Shown here: one piece after another, positions 11,699 through 21,253 of the stretch
Layout of the letters: each line of letters opens with the position of its first letter
How positions within the stretch are numbered: position 1 is the first letter of the stretch
NCBI RefSeq assembly: GCF_902833645.1
Contig: NZ_CADFGE010000001.1
Coordinates: 806,001-870,000 of the forward strand
Reading direction: 5' to 3'
Length of the DNA stretch: 64,000 nucleotides
From: Paraburkholderia fungorum
GTDB taxonomy: Bacteria; Pseudomonadota; Gammaproteobacteria; Burkholderiales; Burkholderiaceae
The notes under the pieces: generated by a model
The model's database searches: none
Told to the model about the DNA's origin: nothing
What the model saw: the letters and a program-made list of their open reading frames with translations, nothing else
Made by a program: the position numbers and the translations under genes

Positions 11699-12934
11699 AT
11701 GAGGCGGCAACTCGTCCGCCTGCACCGCTGGTTCGGTATCGCCATTGCGCTGTTTCTGTTCATTGCCGGCCTGACTGGCGCGATCATCGCGTGGGATCAC
11801 GAACTCGATGCGGCGCTGAACCCGTCCTTCTTCAAGGCGCGCGCCGTCGGCCCGGCGCTGTCCGGGCTCGAGTTGGCACGTCGCGTCGAAGCGGCTGATC
11901 CGCGTCTGCAGGTGACCTATCTGCCACTCACCGCCGAGCCTGGCCACACATTGCAAATGATGGTGCTGCCGCGCACCAACCCTGCCACGCATCAGCCCTA
12001 CCCGCTCGACTTCAATCAGATCGCCGTCGACCCCGCCACCGGCGCCATACAAGGTCGCCGTGAATGGGGCGCCGTTTCGCTCGCGCCGCTCAATCTGATT
12101 CCGTTCATCTACAAGCTGCACTACACGCTGCACTTGCCGTTCACCGGCGGTATCGATACCGGCACGTGGCTGATGGGCATTGTCGGGATCGTGTGGCTGT
12201 TCGATAGCGTGATAGCGCTATGGCTGTCGTTTCCGAGCTTCAAGGCATGGCGCAAGTCGTTCGCGTTTCGCTTCGGGCGCGGCAGCTATGCGCTCACCTT
12301 CGATCTGCACCGCTCGGGCGGCGTGTGGATCTGGGGTCTGCTGGTGATCGTCGCGTTGACGTCCGTGTCGATGAATCTGTCGGCACCGGTCGTTCGGCCC
12401 GTCGTGTCGATGTTCTCGACGCTCACGCCTGATCCGATCAACAACCCCGAGATCCTGCGCAAACCTCAACCCGGCGATCAGGTCCTGAGCCGGGAGCGCA
12501 TCGTGCAGCTGGCCGAGCAAGCCGGCAAAGCACAGAACCTGACTGTGCCGCCGGGTGGCGTCTACTACGCGGAACTCCTGCACGCGTACGGCGTCGGCTT
12601 CTACGCACCGGGCAACGATCACGGCGATCTCGGCCTCGGCAATCCGTGGATGTATTGGGACGCGGCCACTGGCAAACCGCTAGGCGCGCAGATTCCCGGC
12701 AAGGGCACTGCCGGCGACATCTTCATGCAGGTGCAATTCCCGCTGCACTCGGGACGCATCCTCGGTCTCGGCGGGCGGATTGTGATTAGCGCGATGGGGA
12801 TTGCAGTCGCCGTGCTGAGCGCAACGGGACTGCTGATCTGGCTGAAGAAACTGAATGCGCGCCGCCGTTCGGCACAAAACGCACGGCTCGCACAGGGCGC
12901 GCAGAACGCGGGCGGGACCGCGATGCGCTCCTGA
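11699..12934 (+). CDS. PepSY-associated membrane protein (iron-uptake associated)
   Basis: Inner-membrane protein of 411 residues. The first helix begins almost at once (LVRLHRWFGIAIALFLFIAG), followed by a PepSY-type periplasmic domain, further helices near residues 155-180, 215-235 and 360-385, and a basic C-terminal tail. This is the PiuB/PepSY-TM layout often found beside TonB receptors, where it is thought to act in ferric siderophore reduction or handling at the inner membrane. The divergent Fur-boxed receptor and its own Fur-like box support an iron role. It ends 7 bases before the convergent purU. Confidence 0.85.
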   Translation: MRRQLVRLHRWFGIAIALFLFIAGLTGAIIAWDHELDAALNPSFFKARAVGPALSGLELARRVEAADPRLQVTYLPLTAEPGHTLQMMVLPRTNPATHQPYPLDFNQIAVDPATGAIQGRREWGAVSLAPLNLIPFIYKLHYTLHLPFTGGIDTGTWLMGIVGIVWLFDSVIALWLSFPSFKAWRKSFAFRFGRGSYALTFDLHRSGGVWIWGLLVIVALTSVSMNLSAPVVRPVVSMFSTLTPDPINNPEILRKPQPGDQVLSRERIVQLAEQAGKAQNLTVPPGGVYYAELLHAYGVGFYAPGNDHGDLGLGNPWMYWDAATGKPLGAQIPGKGTAGDIFMQVQFPLHSGRILGLGGRIVISAMGIAVAVLSATGLLIWLKKLNARRRSAQNARLAQGAQNAGGTAMRS

Positions 12935-12941
12935 TCCGCTG

Positions 12942-13811
12942 TTAGCGAAACACCACCGTCTTGCTGCCGTTCAACACGACACGATGCTCGACGTGCCACT
13001 TCACCGCGCGCGCGAGCGTCACGCATTCGACGTCACGGCCGATCGCCGTCAGTTGCTCCGGCGTCATGCTGTGATCGACCCGCTCCACTTCCTGCTCGAT
13101 GATCGGACCTTCGTCGAGATCCGTCGTCACGTAGTGCGCGGTTGCGCCGATCAGCTTCACGCCGCGGTCGAACGCCTGGTAATACGGCTTCGCACCCTTG
13201 AAGCTCGGCAGGAATGAATGGTGAATGTTGATCGCGCGGCCGGCGAGGGATTCACACAGTTGCGGCGACAGAATCTGCATGTAGCGCGCGAGCACCACCA
13301 GATCGGCCTGATGCTCGTTGATCACTTCGAGCACGCGCGCTTCCTGCGCAAGCTTCGCGTCCGGCGTGCCGCCCAGCAGCGGGAAGTGATGGAACGGAAT
13401 ATCGTAACTGGCCGCGAGCTGATAAAACTCCTTGTGGTTCGAGATAATTGCCGGAATCTCGATACCCAATTGACCGGTGCGATAGCGGAACAACAGATCG
13501 TTCAGGCAATGGCCGATCTTCGACACCATGATGACGACGCGCGGCTTAACCGACGCATCGTGCAGCTCCCAACGCATGCCGAACTGCTCAGCCAGCGTTG
13601 AGAACGACGTACGCAACGCGTCCAGACCCGGATCGCCGCCCACCTGCTGGAAATGCACGCGCATGAAGAACTCGCCGGTACGGCCGTCGCCGAACTGCGC
13701 GGAGTCGAGAATATTGCTGCCACGCTCGAACAGAAAGCCCGAAACCGCGTGGACGATGCCGGGCCGGTCGGCGCACGACAGTTTGAGGATAAAGCTGTGA
13801 TCGGTCGACAT
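12942..13811 (-). CDS. purU: Formyltetrahydrofolate deformylase
   Basis: Hydrolyses 10-formyl-THF to THF and formate, balancing one-carbon pools and feeding formate to PurT-type purine synthesis. 289 residues, the usual size. There is an N-terminal ACT domain (about 1-85, FILKLSCADRPGIVHAVSGF) and a C-terminal formyltransferase fold (about 90-289) with the NHKEFYQLA and INIHHSFLPSFKGAKPY motifs, the latter holding the catalytic His region. The gene is convergent with the PepSY gene and stands on its own. Confidence 0.96.
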   Translation of the reverse strand: MSTDHSFILKLSCADRPGIVHAVSGFLFERGSNILDSAQFGDGRTGEFFMRVHFQQVGGDPGLDALRTSFSTLAEQFGMRWELHDASVKPRVVIMVSKIGHCLNDLLFRYRTGQLGIEIPAIISNHKEFYQLAASYDIPFHHFPLLGGTPDAKLAQEARVLEVINEHQADLVVLARYMQILSPQLCESLAGRAINIHHSFLPSFKGAKPYYQAFDRGVKLIGATAHYVTTDLDEGPIIEQEVERVDHSMTPEQLTAIGRDVECVTLARAVKWHVEHRVVLNGSKTVVFR

Positions 13812-13930
13812 GACCTGGGTGACTCCCTTCTTCAGTGCGTGATGTGTTCGGTGTGTTCTACTCGATGCAAAGTGCAGCCGGGGCGTGACGCAGCCAGTTC
13901 GTCACACCGGCGCCCGAGCCGCGCTTAACG

Positions 13931-14794
13931 CTACACAAATGCCGGCGGCGCGAACAATGTCTCGATACCCTGACAGGCGTCCTCATCGATCCAGCGGCGG
14001 CGCAGCAAGCAGTCCAGCGTGGCGAGACTCGCATCTACAGTCATCGCGCCCTCCTCGATCCAGGCCGCCACTTCGTCGATCCGCGCGAGCCTATGTTCGC
14101 CCACTTCCCCGTCCTGGTTGCGCGGCGCGAAGTCGGCCGGCAGCGCGAGGTCGTAGATGAAAATCTGCTCGGCCTGCGTGCCTTCCGGCAACGATTGCAG
14201 CACGTGCGCGGTGCGTCCGGCCGTGGCACGCGCGGCGATCTCCTCGGGAATGCCCGCTTCTTCCCAGCACTCCTTGACGATGGTCGCCTTGACGCCGAAG
14301 CCCCAGCCGATCCCGCCTGCCACGACATTGTCGAGCATGCCCGGGTCGGTTGCCTTGGTGTCGCTGCGGCGCGCGATCCACAATTGCGGGGCGGCCGTCC
14401 GCGGGGCGCCATCCGCGTATTCTACGACGCCGTTCAGATGCACCGCGTAGGTCATCACGCCAAAAAAGCGCGACGCCGCGCGCTCGATGTACGCAAGCGG
14501 CGGCGCATCGAATGCGTTGCGGATCGCGTAGGTCTCGTTGCGCCAGCCGGGAATACGGCCCTCGGCGGCGAGCGCGCCGATCACGGAGCCGAGCGCCGCG
14601 CTGCGCAGATCGACGGTGTTGAACGCCGATGCGAGCACCACGCGCCTGCTGTCGATTTCAAACACATCGGGCCAGCGCGCGAGCAAGGGCACATCGGCCG
14701 AGCGGATCCAGCCGACCTGTTCGGCGTCGATCCAGAACGGCAAATGCGCGCGGGCGTCGAAGCGGCGCGCGGCGGAGATGCAAGGCAAAGTCAT
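13931..14794 (-). CDS. DUF4743 / Nudix hydrolase family protein
   Basis: 287-residue protein with an N-terminal DUF4743-like half and a C-terminal Nudix domain, the layout of the Nudix part of yeast and plant thiamin-pyrophosphokinase-like proteins; the substrate is unknown. The Nudix box (GX5EX7REUXEEXGU) is seen at about residues 160-182 as GGIGWGFGVKATIVKE followed by CWEEAGI. The catalytic glutamates of the KEcWEEAGI part are present, but the Glu expected at box position 7 is replaced by Phe. The gene follows purU's start by 119 bases and lies in the same orientation as the lysE-type gene upstream. Confidence 0.8.
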   Translation of the reverse strand: MTLPCISAARRFDARAHLPFWIDAEQVGWIRSADVPLLARWPDVFEIDSRRVVLASAFNTVDLRSAALGSVIGALAAEGRIPGWRNETYAIRNAFDAPPLAYIERAASRFFGVMTYAVHLNGVVEYADGAPRTAAPQLWIARRSDTKATDPGMLDNVVAGGIGWGFGVKATIVKECWEEAGIPEEIAARATAGRTAHVLQSLPEGTQAEQIFIYDLALPADFAPRNQDGEVGEHRLARIDEVAAWIEEGAMTVDASLATLDCLLRRRWIDEDACQGIETLFAPPAFV

Positions 14795-14893
14795 TCAAAA
14801 CTCCAAACTGTTCTTCTGGCGCGCCCGGTTGCCGGCGTTCGCCCGGCCGCTTATTCAGCCATTCATTCAGCCACTTCAGCGACCTCACTCACA

Positions 14894-15508
14894 TCAATCA
14901 CGCAACGCGACACGAATCCCAATCGCGATGAAAGTCGCACCCGCAAGCCGATCGAGCCACACACCCACGCGTGGCCGACGCTTCAGCCAGCCGCCGATCA
15001 TCCCCGCGCACACGCCGAACAGCGAAAACACCACCACCGTCTGCAACATGAACAGCACGCCGAGTTCAAGCATCTGCACCGTGACGCTTTGCGTGCCGTG
15101 CGGTTGCACGAACTGCGGCAGGAACACGACGAAAAACAGCGTCACCTTCGGGTTCAGCAGATTGCCGAGCACGCTCTGACGGAATACCGCCATCAATGGT
15201 TGCGGCGCGCGTTCATGCGCGGTGGCGAGACCCTGGCTGCGCAGCGCCTTGATGCCGATCCAGATCAGGTACGCGGCGCCCGCCAGCTTGATCACTTCGA
15301 ACGCAACCGGCGACGAGCGCAGCAGCGCGGCCACGCCAAGCGCGGCGAGCGTGGTGTGGAATGTGATACCGGCCGCAAAGCCGAGCGCGGCGACGAGGCC
15401 AGCCGCACGCCCCTGCGAGATGCCGCGCGCGAGCACTTGCAGATTGTCCGGACCGGGTGCCATCGTAATAGCGATCGAAGTCGCGAGGAACAACAGGAAG
15501 TTGGGCAT
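14894..15508 (-). CDS. LysE/RhtB family amino acid exporter
   Basis: Inner-membrane exporter of 204 residues with five to six predicted helices. The N-terminus (MPNFLLFLATSIAITMAPGP) and the following DNLQVLARGISQGRAAG are the family signature. Members export basic, neutral or homoserine-type amino acids; the substrate here is not determined. It sits between apt and the Nudix gene on the same strand, with a 45-base gap to apt. Confidence 0.9.
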   Translation of the reverse strand: MPNFLLFLATSIAITMAPGPDNLQVLARGISQGRAAGLVAALGFAAGITFHTTLAALGVAALLRSSPVAFEVIKLAGAAYLIWIGIKALRSQGLATAHERAPQPLMAVFRQSVLGNLLNPKVTLFFVVFLPQFVQPHGTQSVTVQMLELGVLFMLQTVVVFSLFGVCAGMIGGWLKRRPRVGVWLDRLAGATFIAIGIRVALRD

Positions 15509-15553
15509 ATTTCTTACCTTCTTTATGTGCGGGAAGAAGTTCGCATGCAGCGC

Positions 15554-16120
15554 TCAATGGCCGCTGAATTCAGTCACGGTATAAAGCGGCAGCCCGCCGT
15601 TGCGCAGCAGAGCCGAACCGCCCAGTTCAGGCAGATCGATAATCGCCGCGCCTTCCACCACCACCGCGCCCAGCCGCTCGAGCAGGATTTTGCCGGCCAT
15701 CATGGTGCCGCCGGTGGCGATCAGATCGTCGACGATCACGACACGGTCGCCCGGCTTGCAGGCGTCCTCGTGAATCTCGACGGTCGCGGTGCCGTATTCG
15801 AGCTCATACGACTGCGCGACCCGCTTGTACGGCAGCTTGCCTTGCTTGCGGATCGGAATGAAGCCGAGGTTCAGCTCGTAAGCCAGAATCGGCCCGATGA
15901 TGAAGCCACGCGCATCCAGCCCGGCGATGTAGTCGAGCTTCGCATCGATATAGCGCTGAACGAATAGATCGATCAGCACGCGTAGCGACTTCGGCTCCTG
16001 CAGGAGCGGCGTGATGTCGCGAAACTGCACGCCCGGCTGCGGCCAGTCGGACACCGTACGGATGTGGCTTTTGATGTAGTCGGCCGCATCGAGCGGCGCG
16101 CTCGCGAGCGCGTTGGACAT
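15554..16120 (-). CDS. apt: Adenine phosphoribosyltransferase
   Basis: Salvages adenine with PRPP to give AMP. 188 residues from the ATG at 16118-16120, which has a GGAG ribosome site; an in-frame extension to 16228 lacks one. The PRPP-binding loop [14 protein letters not shown] is seen near residues 125-138, and [17 protein letters not shown] near residue 65 is typical. It lies downstream of, and in the same direction as, the KefB-like antiporter gene, with a 127-base gap. Confidence 0.96.
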   Translation of the reverse strand: MSNALASAPLDAADYIKSHIRTVSDWPQPGVQFRDITPLLQEPKSLRVLIDLFVQRYIDAKLDYIAGLDARGFIIGPILAYELNLGFIPIRKQGKLPYKRVAQSYELEYGTATVEIHEDACKPGDRVVIVDDLIATGGTMMAGKILLERLGAVVVEGAAIIDLPELGGSALLRNGGLPLYTVTEFSGH

Positions 16121-16247
16121 GATGTCTCCGGATGGACCTCGACAGGTCCGATGAAATGCCAATTCAGGTGCGGCCGGCGCAGGCATGGCTGCCCATGCAA
16201 CGCACGCAACGCCAACCGGCGAGATCATGCCACGCCGACCTTACGCG

Positions 16248-18251
16248 CTAGGCTGCGGCCGCGCCCGCCCGGCGATGCTTCGAAAGCCGCTCTTCGGCTT
16301 CGGCCAGCCGTTCGGGCAGACCGCGCAGCACCACAATGTCGCTCGCGCGCAGCTTGGTGGACGGGTCCGGCTCGACGCCGCGAATGCCGTGCCGCCGGAT
16401 TGCCGTCACCTCGACGCCCAGATCGAACAGGCCCAGTTCCGCCAGCGTGCGGCCCACGGCGTCCGAGTTTTCGTCGACCGGCACCGATTGTAGCCGCACC
16501 TGTTCGTGGCCGTCGTCGTCTTCAACGTCGTCCGCGCCGTGGAAATAGCCGCGCAACAGCGCATAGCGCTCGTCACGCATTTCCTCGACCCGCCGCACCA
16601 CGCGCCGCATCGGCACACCCATTAGCACCAGCGTATGCGAAGCCAGCATCAGGCTGCCCTCGACGATTTCTGGAATCACCTCGGTCGCGCCGGCGGCCAG
16701 CAGCTTTTCCAGATCGGCATCGTCGACGGTACGAACGATCACCGGCAGCGTGGGTTCCAGCTCGTGAATATTGTGTAGCACGCGCAGGGCCGACGGCGTG
16801 TTCGCGTAGGTAATCGCGATCGCCGCGGCGCGATGGATACCGGCCGCAAGCAGCGATTCGCGCCGCCCCGCATCGCCGAACACCACCGATTCACCCGCCG
16901 CCGCCGCGGCCTGCACGCGATCGGGGTCCAGGTCCAACGCGACGTACGACAGCCCCTCGTGCTCCAGCATGCGCGCCAGATTCTGCCCGGCCCGGCCGTA
17001 ACCGCAGATGATCACGTGACCGCTTTGCTTCAGGCTCTGCGTCGCGATACGCGTCATCTGCAGGGACTGCATCATCCATTCAGTCGACGACAGCCGCAGC
17101 ACGATTCGATCCGCGTTCTGGATCAGGAACGGCGCGGCCAGCATCGAGAGCAGCATCGCGGCGAGAATCGCCTGCAACAGGGTCGCGTCGACGAGGTGCT
17201 TGTCGAGAATCAGGTTCAGCAGCACGAAACCGAACTCGCCGGCCTGCGCGAGGCCAATACCGGTGCGCATCGCGACGCCCGGCGACGCGCCGAACAGGCG
17301 CGAAAGCCCGGTCACCATCACCGCCTTCAGCAGAATCGGGCCGACCAGAAAGCCGAGCACGATGAACGGATGGTCCCAGATCACGCGCGGATTCAGCAGC
17401 ATGCCGGTCGTGATGAAAAAGAGGCCGAGCAGCACGTCGCGAAACGGCTTGATGTCTTCTTCCACCTGATGCCGGTACGGCGTTTCGGCGATCAACATGC
17501 CGGCGATGAACGCGCCGAGCGCGAGCGACAAGCCGAATTTGTCCGTGATGAATGCCGCGCCGAGCGTGACCAGCAGCAGATTAAGAATGAATAGTTCCTG
17601 CGAACGGCGCCGCGCCACCACGTTGAACCAGCGCGTCATGAAGCGCTGCCCCACGATCAGCAGCAAGGCCAACGCCACGACGATCTTGATGGCCGCTACC
17701 CCGAGCGCGCTGGCGAGATCTTTCGAATCGCCGCCCAGCGCCGCAATGACGATCAACAGCGGCACCACCGCCAGATCCTGGAACAGCAGCACACCGAAGA
17801 TATTGCGGCCATGCTCCGTTTCGATCTCGAGCCGCTCGGCCAGCATCTTGCTCACGATCGCCGTCGACGACATCGCCAGTGCGCCGCCGAGCGCCACGCT
17901 CGCCTGCCACGTGATATGCACCCAGCGCTCCAGCACGAAACCGAGCGTGACCGCCACGGCAATCGTGCCGATCACCTGCAACAGGCCGAGGCCGAATACC
18001 AGCCGGCGCATGGAGCGCAGCTTGGAAAGCGAAAACTCCAGCCCGATGGAGAACATCAGAAACACAACGCCGAATTCGGCCAGGTTCTGCGCGCCCACCG
18101 AATCCGGAACCAGACCGAACGCGTGCGGCCCGACGACGATGCCGACCGTCAGATAGCCGAGCATCGGCGGAAGATTCAGAAAGCGAAAGATCACCACGCC
18201 CGCTACCGATGCAAGCAGCAGGAACAGCGTCATCTCGAGCGGGGAAATCAT
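16248..18251 (-). CDS. CPA2-type monovalent cation:proton antiporter (KefB/KefC-like)
   Basis: 667-residue inner-membrane protein. An N-terminal antiporter domain of about 12 helices (residues 1-385, FLLLASVAGVVIFRFLNLPP at the front) is followed by a TrkA-N nucleotide-binding domain (about 405-530, VIICGYGRAGQNLARML, a Rossmann GxGxxG) and a C-terminal TrkA-C-like domain (about 575-650). Relatives exchange K+ or Na+ for H+, gated by nucleotides or glutathione. No KefF/KefG ancillary gene is beside it. The start at 18249-18251 (MISPLEMTLFLLL) is preferred to 18302. Divergent from kdsD. Confidence 0.9.
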   Translation of the reverse strand: MISPLEMTLFLLLASVAGVVIFRFLNLPPMLGYLTVGIVVGPHAFGLVPDSVGAQNLAEFGVVFLMFSIGLEFSLSKLRSMRRLVFGLGLLQVIGTIAVAVTLGFVLERWVHITWQASVALGGALAMSSTAIVSKMLAERLEIETEHGRNIFGVLLFQDLAVVPLLIVIAALGGDSKDLASALGVAAIKIVVALALLLIVGQRFMTRWFNVVARRRSQELFILNLLLVTLGAAFITDKFGLSLALGAFIAGMLIAETPYRHQVEEDIKPFRDVLLGLFFITTGMLLNPRVIWDHPFIVLGFLVGPILLKAVMVTGLSRLFGASPGVAMRTGIGLAQAGEFGFVLLNLILDKHLVDATLLQAILAAMLLSMLAAPFLIQNADRIVLRLSSTEWMMQSLQMTRIATQSLKQSGHVIICGYGRAGQNLARMLEHEGLSYVALDLDPDRVQAAAAAGESVVFGDAGRRESLLAAGIHRAAAIAITYANTPSALRVLHNIHELEPTLPVIVRTVDDADLEKLLAAGATEVIPEIVEGSLMLASHTLVLMGVPMRRVVRRVEEMRDERYALLRGYFHGADDVEDDDGHEQVRLQSVPVDENSDAVGRTLAELGLFDLGVEVTAIRRHGIRGVEPDPSTKLRASDIVVLRGLPERLAEAEERLSKHRRAGAAAA

Positions 18252-18397
18252 CGGCAAAAACGCATCGGTAAAGCGTCCTCGTTCGTCAGCGGAACCGCGC
18301 ACGCAAAACGCCGTGCGACAAGGTTGTGGGGCCGTTAAAAACAGCGATAAAGGCAGCGGCTTGGGACAGCAGGCCCGGCGCGGCGAACAAGCGCCTT

Positions 18398-18413
18398 TGC
18401 TATACTCCGCGAA
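18398..18413 (+). promoter_or_regulatory. Extended -10 promoter placed at the kdsD start codon
   Basis: TGCTATACT at 18398-18406 is an extended -10 (TG-n-TATACT). The ATG of kdsD begins at 18413, six bases after the -10, where transcription would start. There is no -35 match 17 bases upstream and no Shine-Dalgarno before the ATG. Together this predicts a leaderless kdsD message. Confidence 0.5.
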
Positions 18414-19396
18414 TGATAGCGAAAATCAATGGCGACCGGGCACTTGCGCTCGCTCGCGACGTGCTCGACATCGAAGCGGACGCCGTGCGCGCGCTTTGCG
18501 ATCAACTCGACGAGGGTTTCGTCGGGGCGGTCGACTTCATCCTGGGTTGCCGTGGGCGCGTCGTCGTTTCCGGCATCGGCAAATCCGGCCACGTGGCCCG
18601 CAAGCTCGCGGCCACGCTCGCCAGCACCGGCACACCGGCGTTCTTCGTTCACCCGGCGGAAGCAAGCCATGGCGACCTCGGCATGGTCACGGCAGACGAC
18701 GTCTTCCTTGCGCTGTCCAATTCCGGTGAAACTGAAGAACTCGTCGCGATCCTGCCGCTCATCAAGCGGCTCGGCGCCAAGCTGATCGCGATGACGGGGC
18801 GCCCTTCATCGAGTCTCGCACAACTGGCGGACGTGCATCTGAATTCTGGCGTATCAAAAGAAGCCTGTCCGATGAATCTCGCGCCCACTGCCAGCACCAC
18901 CGCCGCGCTCGCGCTCGGCGATGCGCTTGCGGTCGCGGTGCTGGACGCGCGCGGCTTCGGCCGCGACGACTTCGCCCGCTCGCATCCGGGCGGCGCGCTC
19001 GGCCGCCGCCTGCTCACTTATGTGCGCGACGTGATGCGCACCGGCGAACAGGTACCGAAGGTGACGCCCGACGCCACCGTGCGCGACGCGCTGTTCCAGT
19101 TGACCGCCAAGCGCATGGGCATGACCGCGATCGTCGATCGCGACGAGCGCGTGACCGGCATCTTCACCGACGGCGACCTGCGCCGCGTGCTCGAACGCGA
19201 CGGCGATTTCCGCGAACTGTCGATTGCCTCGGTAATGACCGCCGGCCCGCGCACCATCGGTCCGGATCAACTTGCCGTGGAAGCCGTGGAACTGATGGAG
19301 CGCCACCGCATCAATCAGATGCTGGTCGTTGACGAAGCAGGCAAGCTGATCGGCGCACTCAACATGCACGACCTGTTCTCGAAGAAGGTGATCTGA
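18413..19396 (+). CDS. kdsD: Arabinose-5-phosphate isomerase (KdsD/KpsF)
   Basis: Converts ribulose-5-phosphate to arabinose-5-phosphate, the first step towards Kdo of lipopolysaccharide. 327 residues. SIS domain (about 35-175, with VVVSGIGKSGHVARK and LALSNSGETEEL) followed by two CBS domains (about 205-265 and 275-325), the standard layout. The start at 18413 is the one that fits the family length; it has no ribosome site but sits on a predicted transcription start. The stop TGA overlaps the kdsC ATG (TGATG), so the two are translationally coupled. Confidence 0.96.
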   Translation: MIAKINGDRALALARDVLDIEADAVRALCDQLDEGFVGAVDFILGCRGRVVVSGIGKSGHVARKLAATLASTGTPAFFVHPAEASHGDLGMVTADDVFLALSNSGETEELVAILPLIKRLGAKLIAMTGRPSSSLAQLADVHLNSGVSKEACPMNLAPTASTTAALALGDALAVAVLDARGFGRDDFARSHPGGALGRRLLTYVRDVMRTGEQVPKVTPDATVRDALFQLTAKRMGMTAIVDRDERVTGIFTDGDLRRVLERDGDFRELSIASVMTAGPRTIGPDQLAVEAVELMERHRINQMLVVDEAGKLIGALNMHDLFSKKVI

Positions 19397-19956
19397 TGCC
19401 CGTCGCCCCCCTTACCGCCACTGAACGCGCGAGCCGCGTCAAGCTGATGATTTTCGACGTCGACGGCGTGCTGACCGACGGCGGCCTGCTGTTTACGGCG
19501 GAAGGCGACACGATGAAGGCGTTCAACTCCATGGACGGCCACGGCATGAAGCTGCTGCGCGGGGCCGGCATCGAAACGGCGATCATCACCGGGCGCAAGT
19601 CGGGCATCGTCGCGGCGCGGGTAAAGGAAATGAATATCACCCACGTCTATCAGGGCGTGCAGGACAAACCCCAGGCGTTCGCCGACCTGCTCAAGCAAAC
19701 CGGCATGACGGCGGAACAATGCGGCTATATGGGCGACGACTGGGTCGACCTCGGCGTGATGCTGAAGGTCGGTTTCGCCGCGGCGCCGGCCAATTCGCAT
19801 CCTGAAGTGATTGCCCGCGCCCATTGGGTCAGCGAGGCACGCGGCGGCCATGGCGCGGCGCGCGAAGTCTGCGACACCCTGCTGCGTGCGCAGCACAAAT
19901 ATGAAGCGCTGCTCGCGGCGGCCTGTAGCGGCGAACAGCGGGGCCTCGTCGGATGA
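19396..19956 (+). CDS. kdsC: Kdo-8-phosphate phosphatase
   Basis: HAD-family phosphatase that removes phosphate from Kdo-8-P. 186 residues. HAD motif I is MIFDVDGVLTDG near residues 18-29 (nucleophile Asp and the +2 Asp); motif II IITGRKS and motif III/IV GYMGDDWVDLG are present. No cap domain, as expected for the tetrameric C0 subclass. Overlaps kdsD by one base at the front and lptC by four at the back. Confidence 0.96.
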   Translation: MPVAPLTATERASRVKLMIFDVDGVLTDGGLLFTAEGDTMKAFNSMDGHGMKLLRGAGIETAIITGRKSGIVAARVKEMNITHVYQGVQDKPQAFADLLKQTGMTAEQCGYMGDDWVDLGVMLKVGFAAAPANSHPEVIARAHWVSEARGGHGAAREVCDTLLRAQHKYEALLAAACSGEQRGLVG

Positions 19957-20561
19957 ATCAGTTTCGCTGGACCTCGCTGATTCCGCTCGTCGCAATGGCG
20001 GCGCTCGCCGGCATTACGTGGTGGCTGCTGCAAGCCACGCTGCCGCGGCCGAACGAAAGCCTGGTGCGCCCCAAGGAGCACACGCCCGACTACTTCGCGG
20101 ACAACTTCTCGGTGTCCGAACTCGACCAGTCGGGCTCGACGCAGTACCGGCTGACCGCCCAGTCCCTGGTCCATTACGAGGATGACGAGTTGAGCGATCT
20201 GGTCAAGCCGGCCATGCGCGCGTTCCAGCCCGGCAAGCCGATCGTCACCGCGACCGGCGACACCGGCACGGTGAACGGCGACGCCTCGATCGTCAATCTG
20301 TACGACAACGCCCGCATCGTACGGGCCGCCGGCAACGGCGATCCGCAGATGCAAGCAGATTCGCAGCATTTTAGGGTGCTGGTCAACGACGATGTGATCG
20401 AGACCGAAAAGCCGGTTAAACTTCAGCGCGGCATGTCGGTGATGACTGCCAGCGGCATGAATTACAACAACGTCACCCGGGTGATGCAGCTGTTCGGCAA
20501 TGTGAAGGGCGCGATTGCCGCGTCTGAAGGCTCCGCCAGCTCGCCCAAGCAACCCGGGTAA
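19953..20561 (+). CDS. lptC: LPS export ABC transporter periplasmic protein LptC
   Basis: Bitopic inner-membrane protein that passes LPS from LptBFG to LptA. 202 residues with one N-terminal membrane anchor (about 8-26, LIPLVAMAALAGITWWLL) and a periplasmic jellyroll domain (about 45-190, with FSVSELDQSGSTQYRLTAQS). The ATG overlaps the kdsC stop (ATGA). Gene order kdsC-lptC-lptA-lptB matches that in enterics. Confidence 0.94.
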   Translation: MNQFRWTSLIPLVAMAALAGITWWLLQATLPRPNESLVRPKEHTPDYFADNFSVSELDQSGSTQYRLTAQSLVHYEDDELSDLVKPAMRAFQPGKPIVTATGDTGTVNGDASIVNLYDNARIVRAAGNGDPQMQADSQHFRVLVNDDVIETEKPVKLQRGMSVMTASGMNYNNVTRVMQLFGNVKGAIAASEGSASSPKQPG

Positions 20562-20581
20562 TCCATTCCAGGCGTGACTGC

Positions 20582-21253
20582 ATGAACGAATCGTTCCCCC
20601 GTTTTGACACCGGCCGCGCGCGTACCCTGTCCGCGTGCCGCGCCGGACTCGCTGCGCTGCTCGTCGCGTTGCCGCTCGCCGGTTTCGCGCCGCTGGCGCA
20701 CGCCGACCGCGCCGACAAGGACAAGCCGCTGAATGTCGAAGCGGACAACATGACTTACGACGACCTCAAACAGGTCAACATCTTCACCGGCCACGTGGTC
20801 GCCACCAAAGGCACGATCGTGATCAAGGCCGACCGGGTCGAAGTGACGCAAGACCCGCAGGGCTACCAGTACGCCACCGGCACGTCGAGCGGCGGCAATC
20901 TGTCGTATTTCCGCCAGAAACGCGAAGGCCTCGATGAATACATCGAAGGCACGGCCGTTCGTATCGACTACGACGGCAAGCAGGATCTGACCACGCTCAC
21001 CACCAACGCCACAGTGAAACGCCTGCAAGGTCTTTCGACGGTGATGGACCAGGTGCATGGCAGCGTCATCACCTATGACGGCCAGAACGACTTCTATACC
21101 GCGAAGGCGGGTAAAGACGTCGCGGGCCCAGGCAATCCGACCGGCCGCGTGCGGGCGATGCTGTCGCCGCGCAATGGCGGCCCCGCGCCGCTGAACGGCG
21201 CGTCGGCCACGCTCGCGCCGTCCACCACGATCCAGGGAGCACCGAACCAGTGA
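20582..21253 (+). CDS. lptA: LPS transport periplasmic protein LptA
   Basis: Periplasmic bridge of the Lpt machine. 223 residues: a signal peptide (ending near LAHA, about residue 40), then the OstA/LptA jellyroll (about 45-190, starting DKPLNVEADNMTYDD), then a Pro/Ala-rich tail. It lies 20 bases after lptC, and its TGA overlaps the lptB GTG start by three bases. Confidence 0.95.
   Translation: MNESFPRFDTGRARTLSACRAGLAALLVALPLAGFAPLAHADRADKDKPLNVEADNMTYDDLKQVNIFTGHVVATKGTIVIKADRVEVTQDPQGYQYATGTSSGGNLSYFRQKREGLDEYIEGTAVRIDYDGKQDLTTLTTNATVKRLQGLSTVMDQVHGSVITYDGQNDFYTAKAGKDVAGPGNPTGRVRAMLSPRNGGPAPLNGASATLAPSTTIQGAPNQ

Noticed and set aside
14093..15967. Long plus-strand open frame over the Nudix, LysE and apt genes
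   Set aside because: Spans three convincing minus-strand genes and has shadow-type composition.
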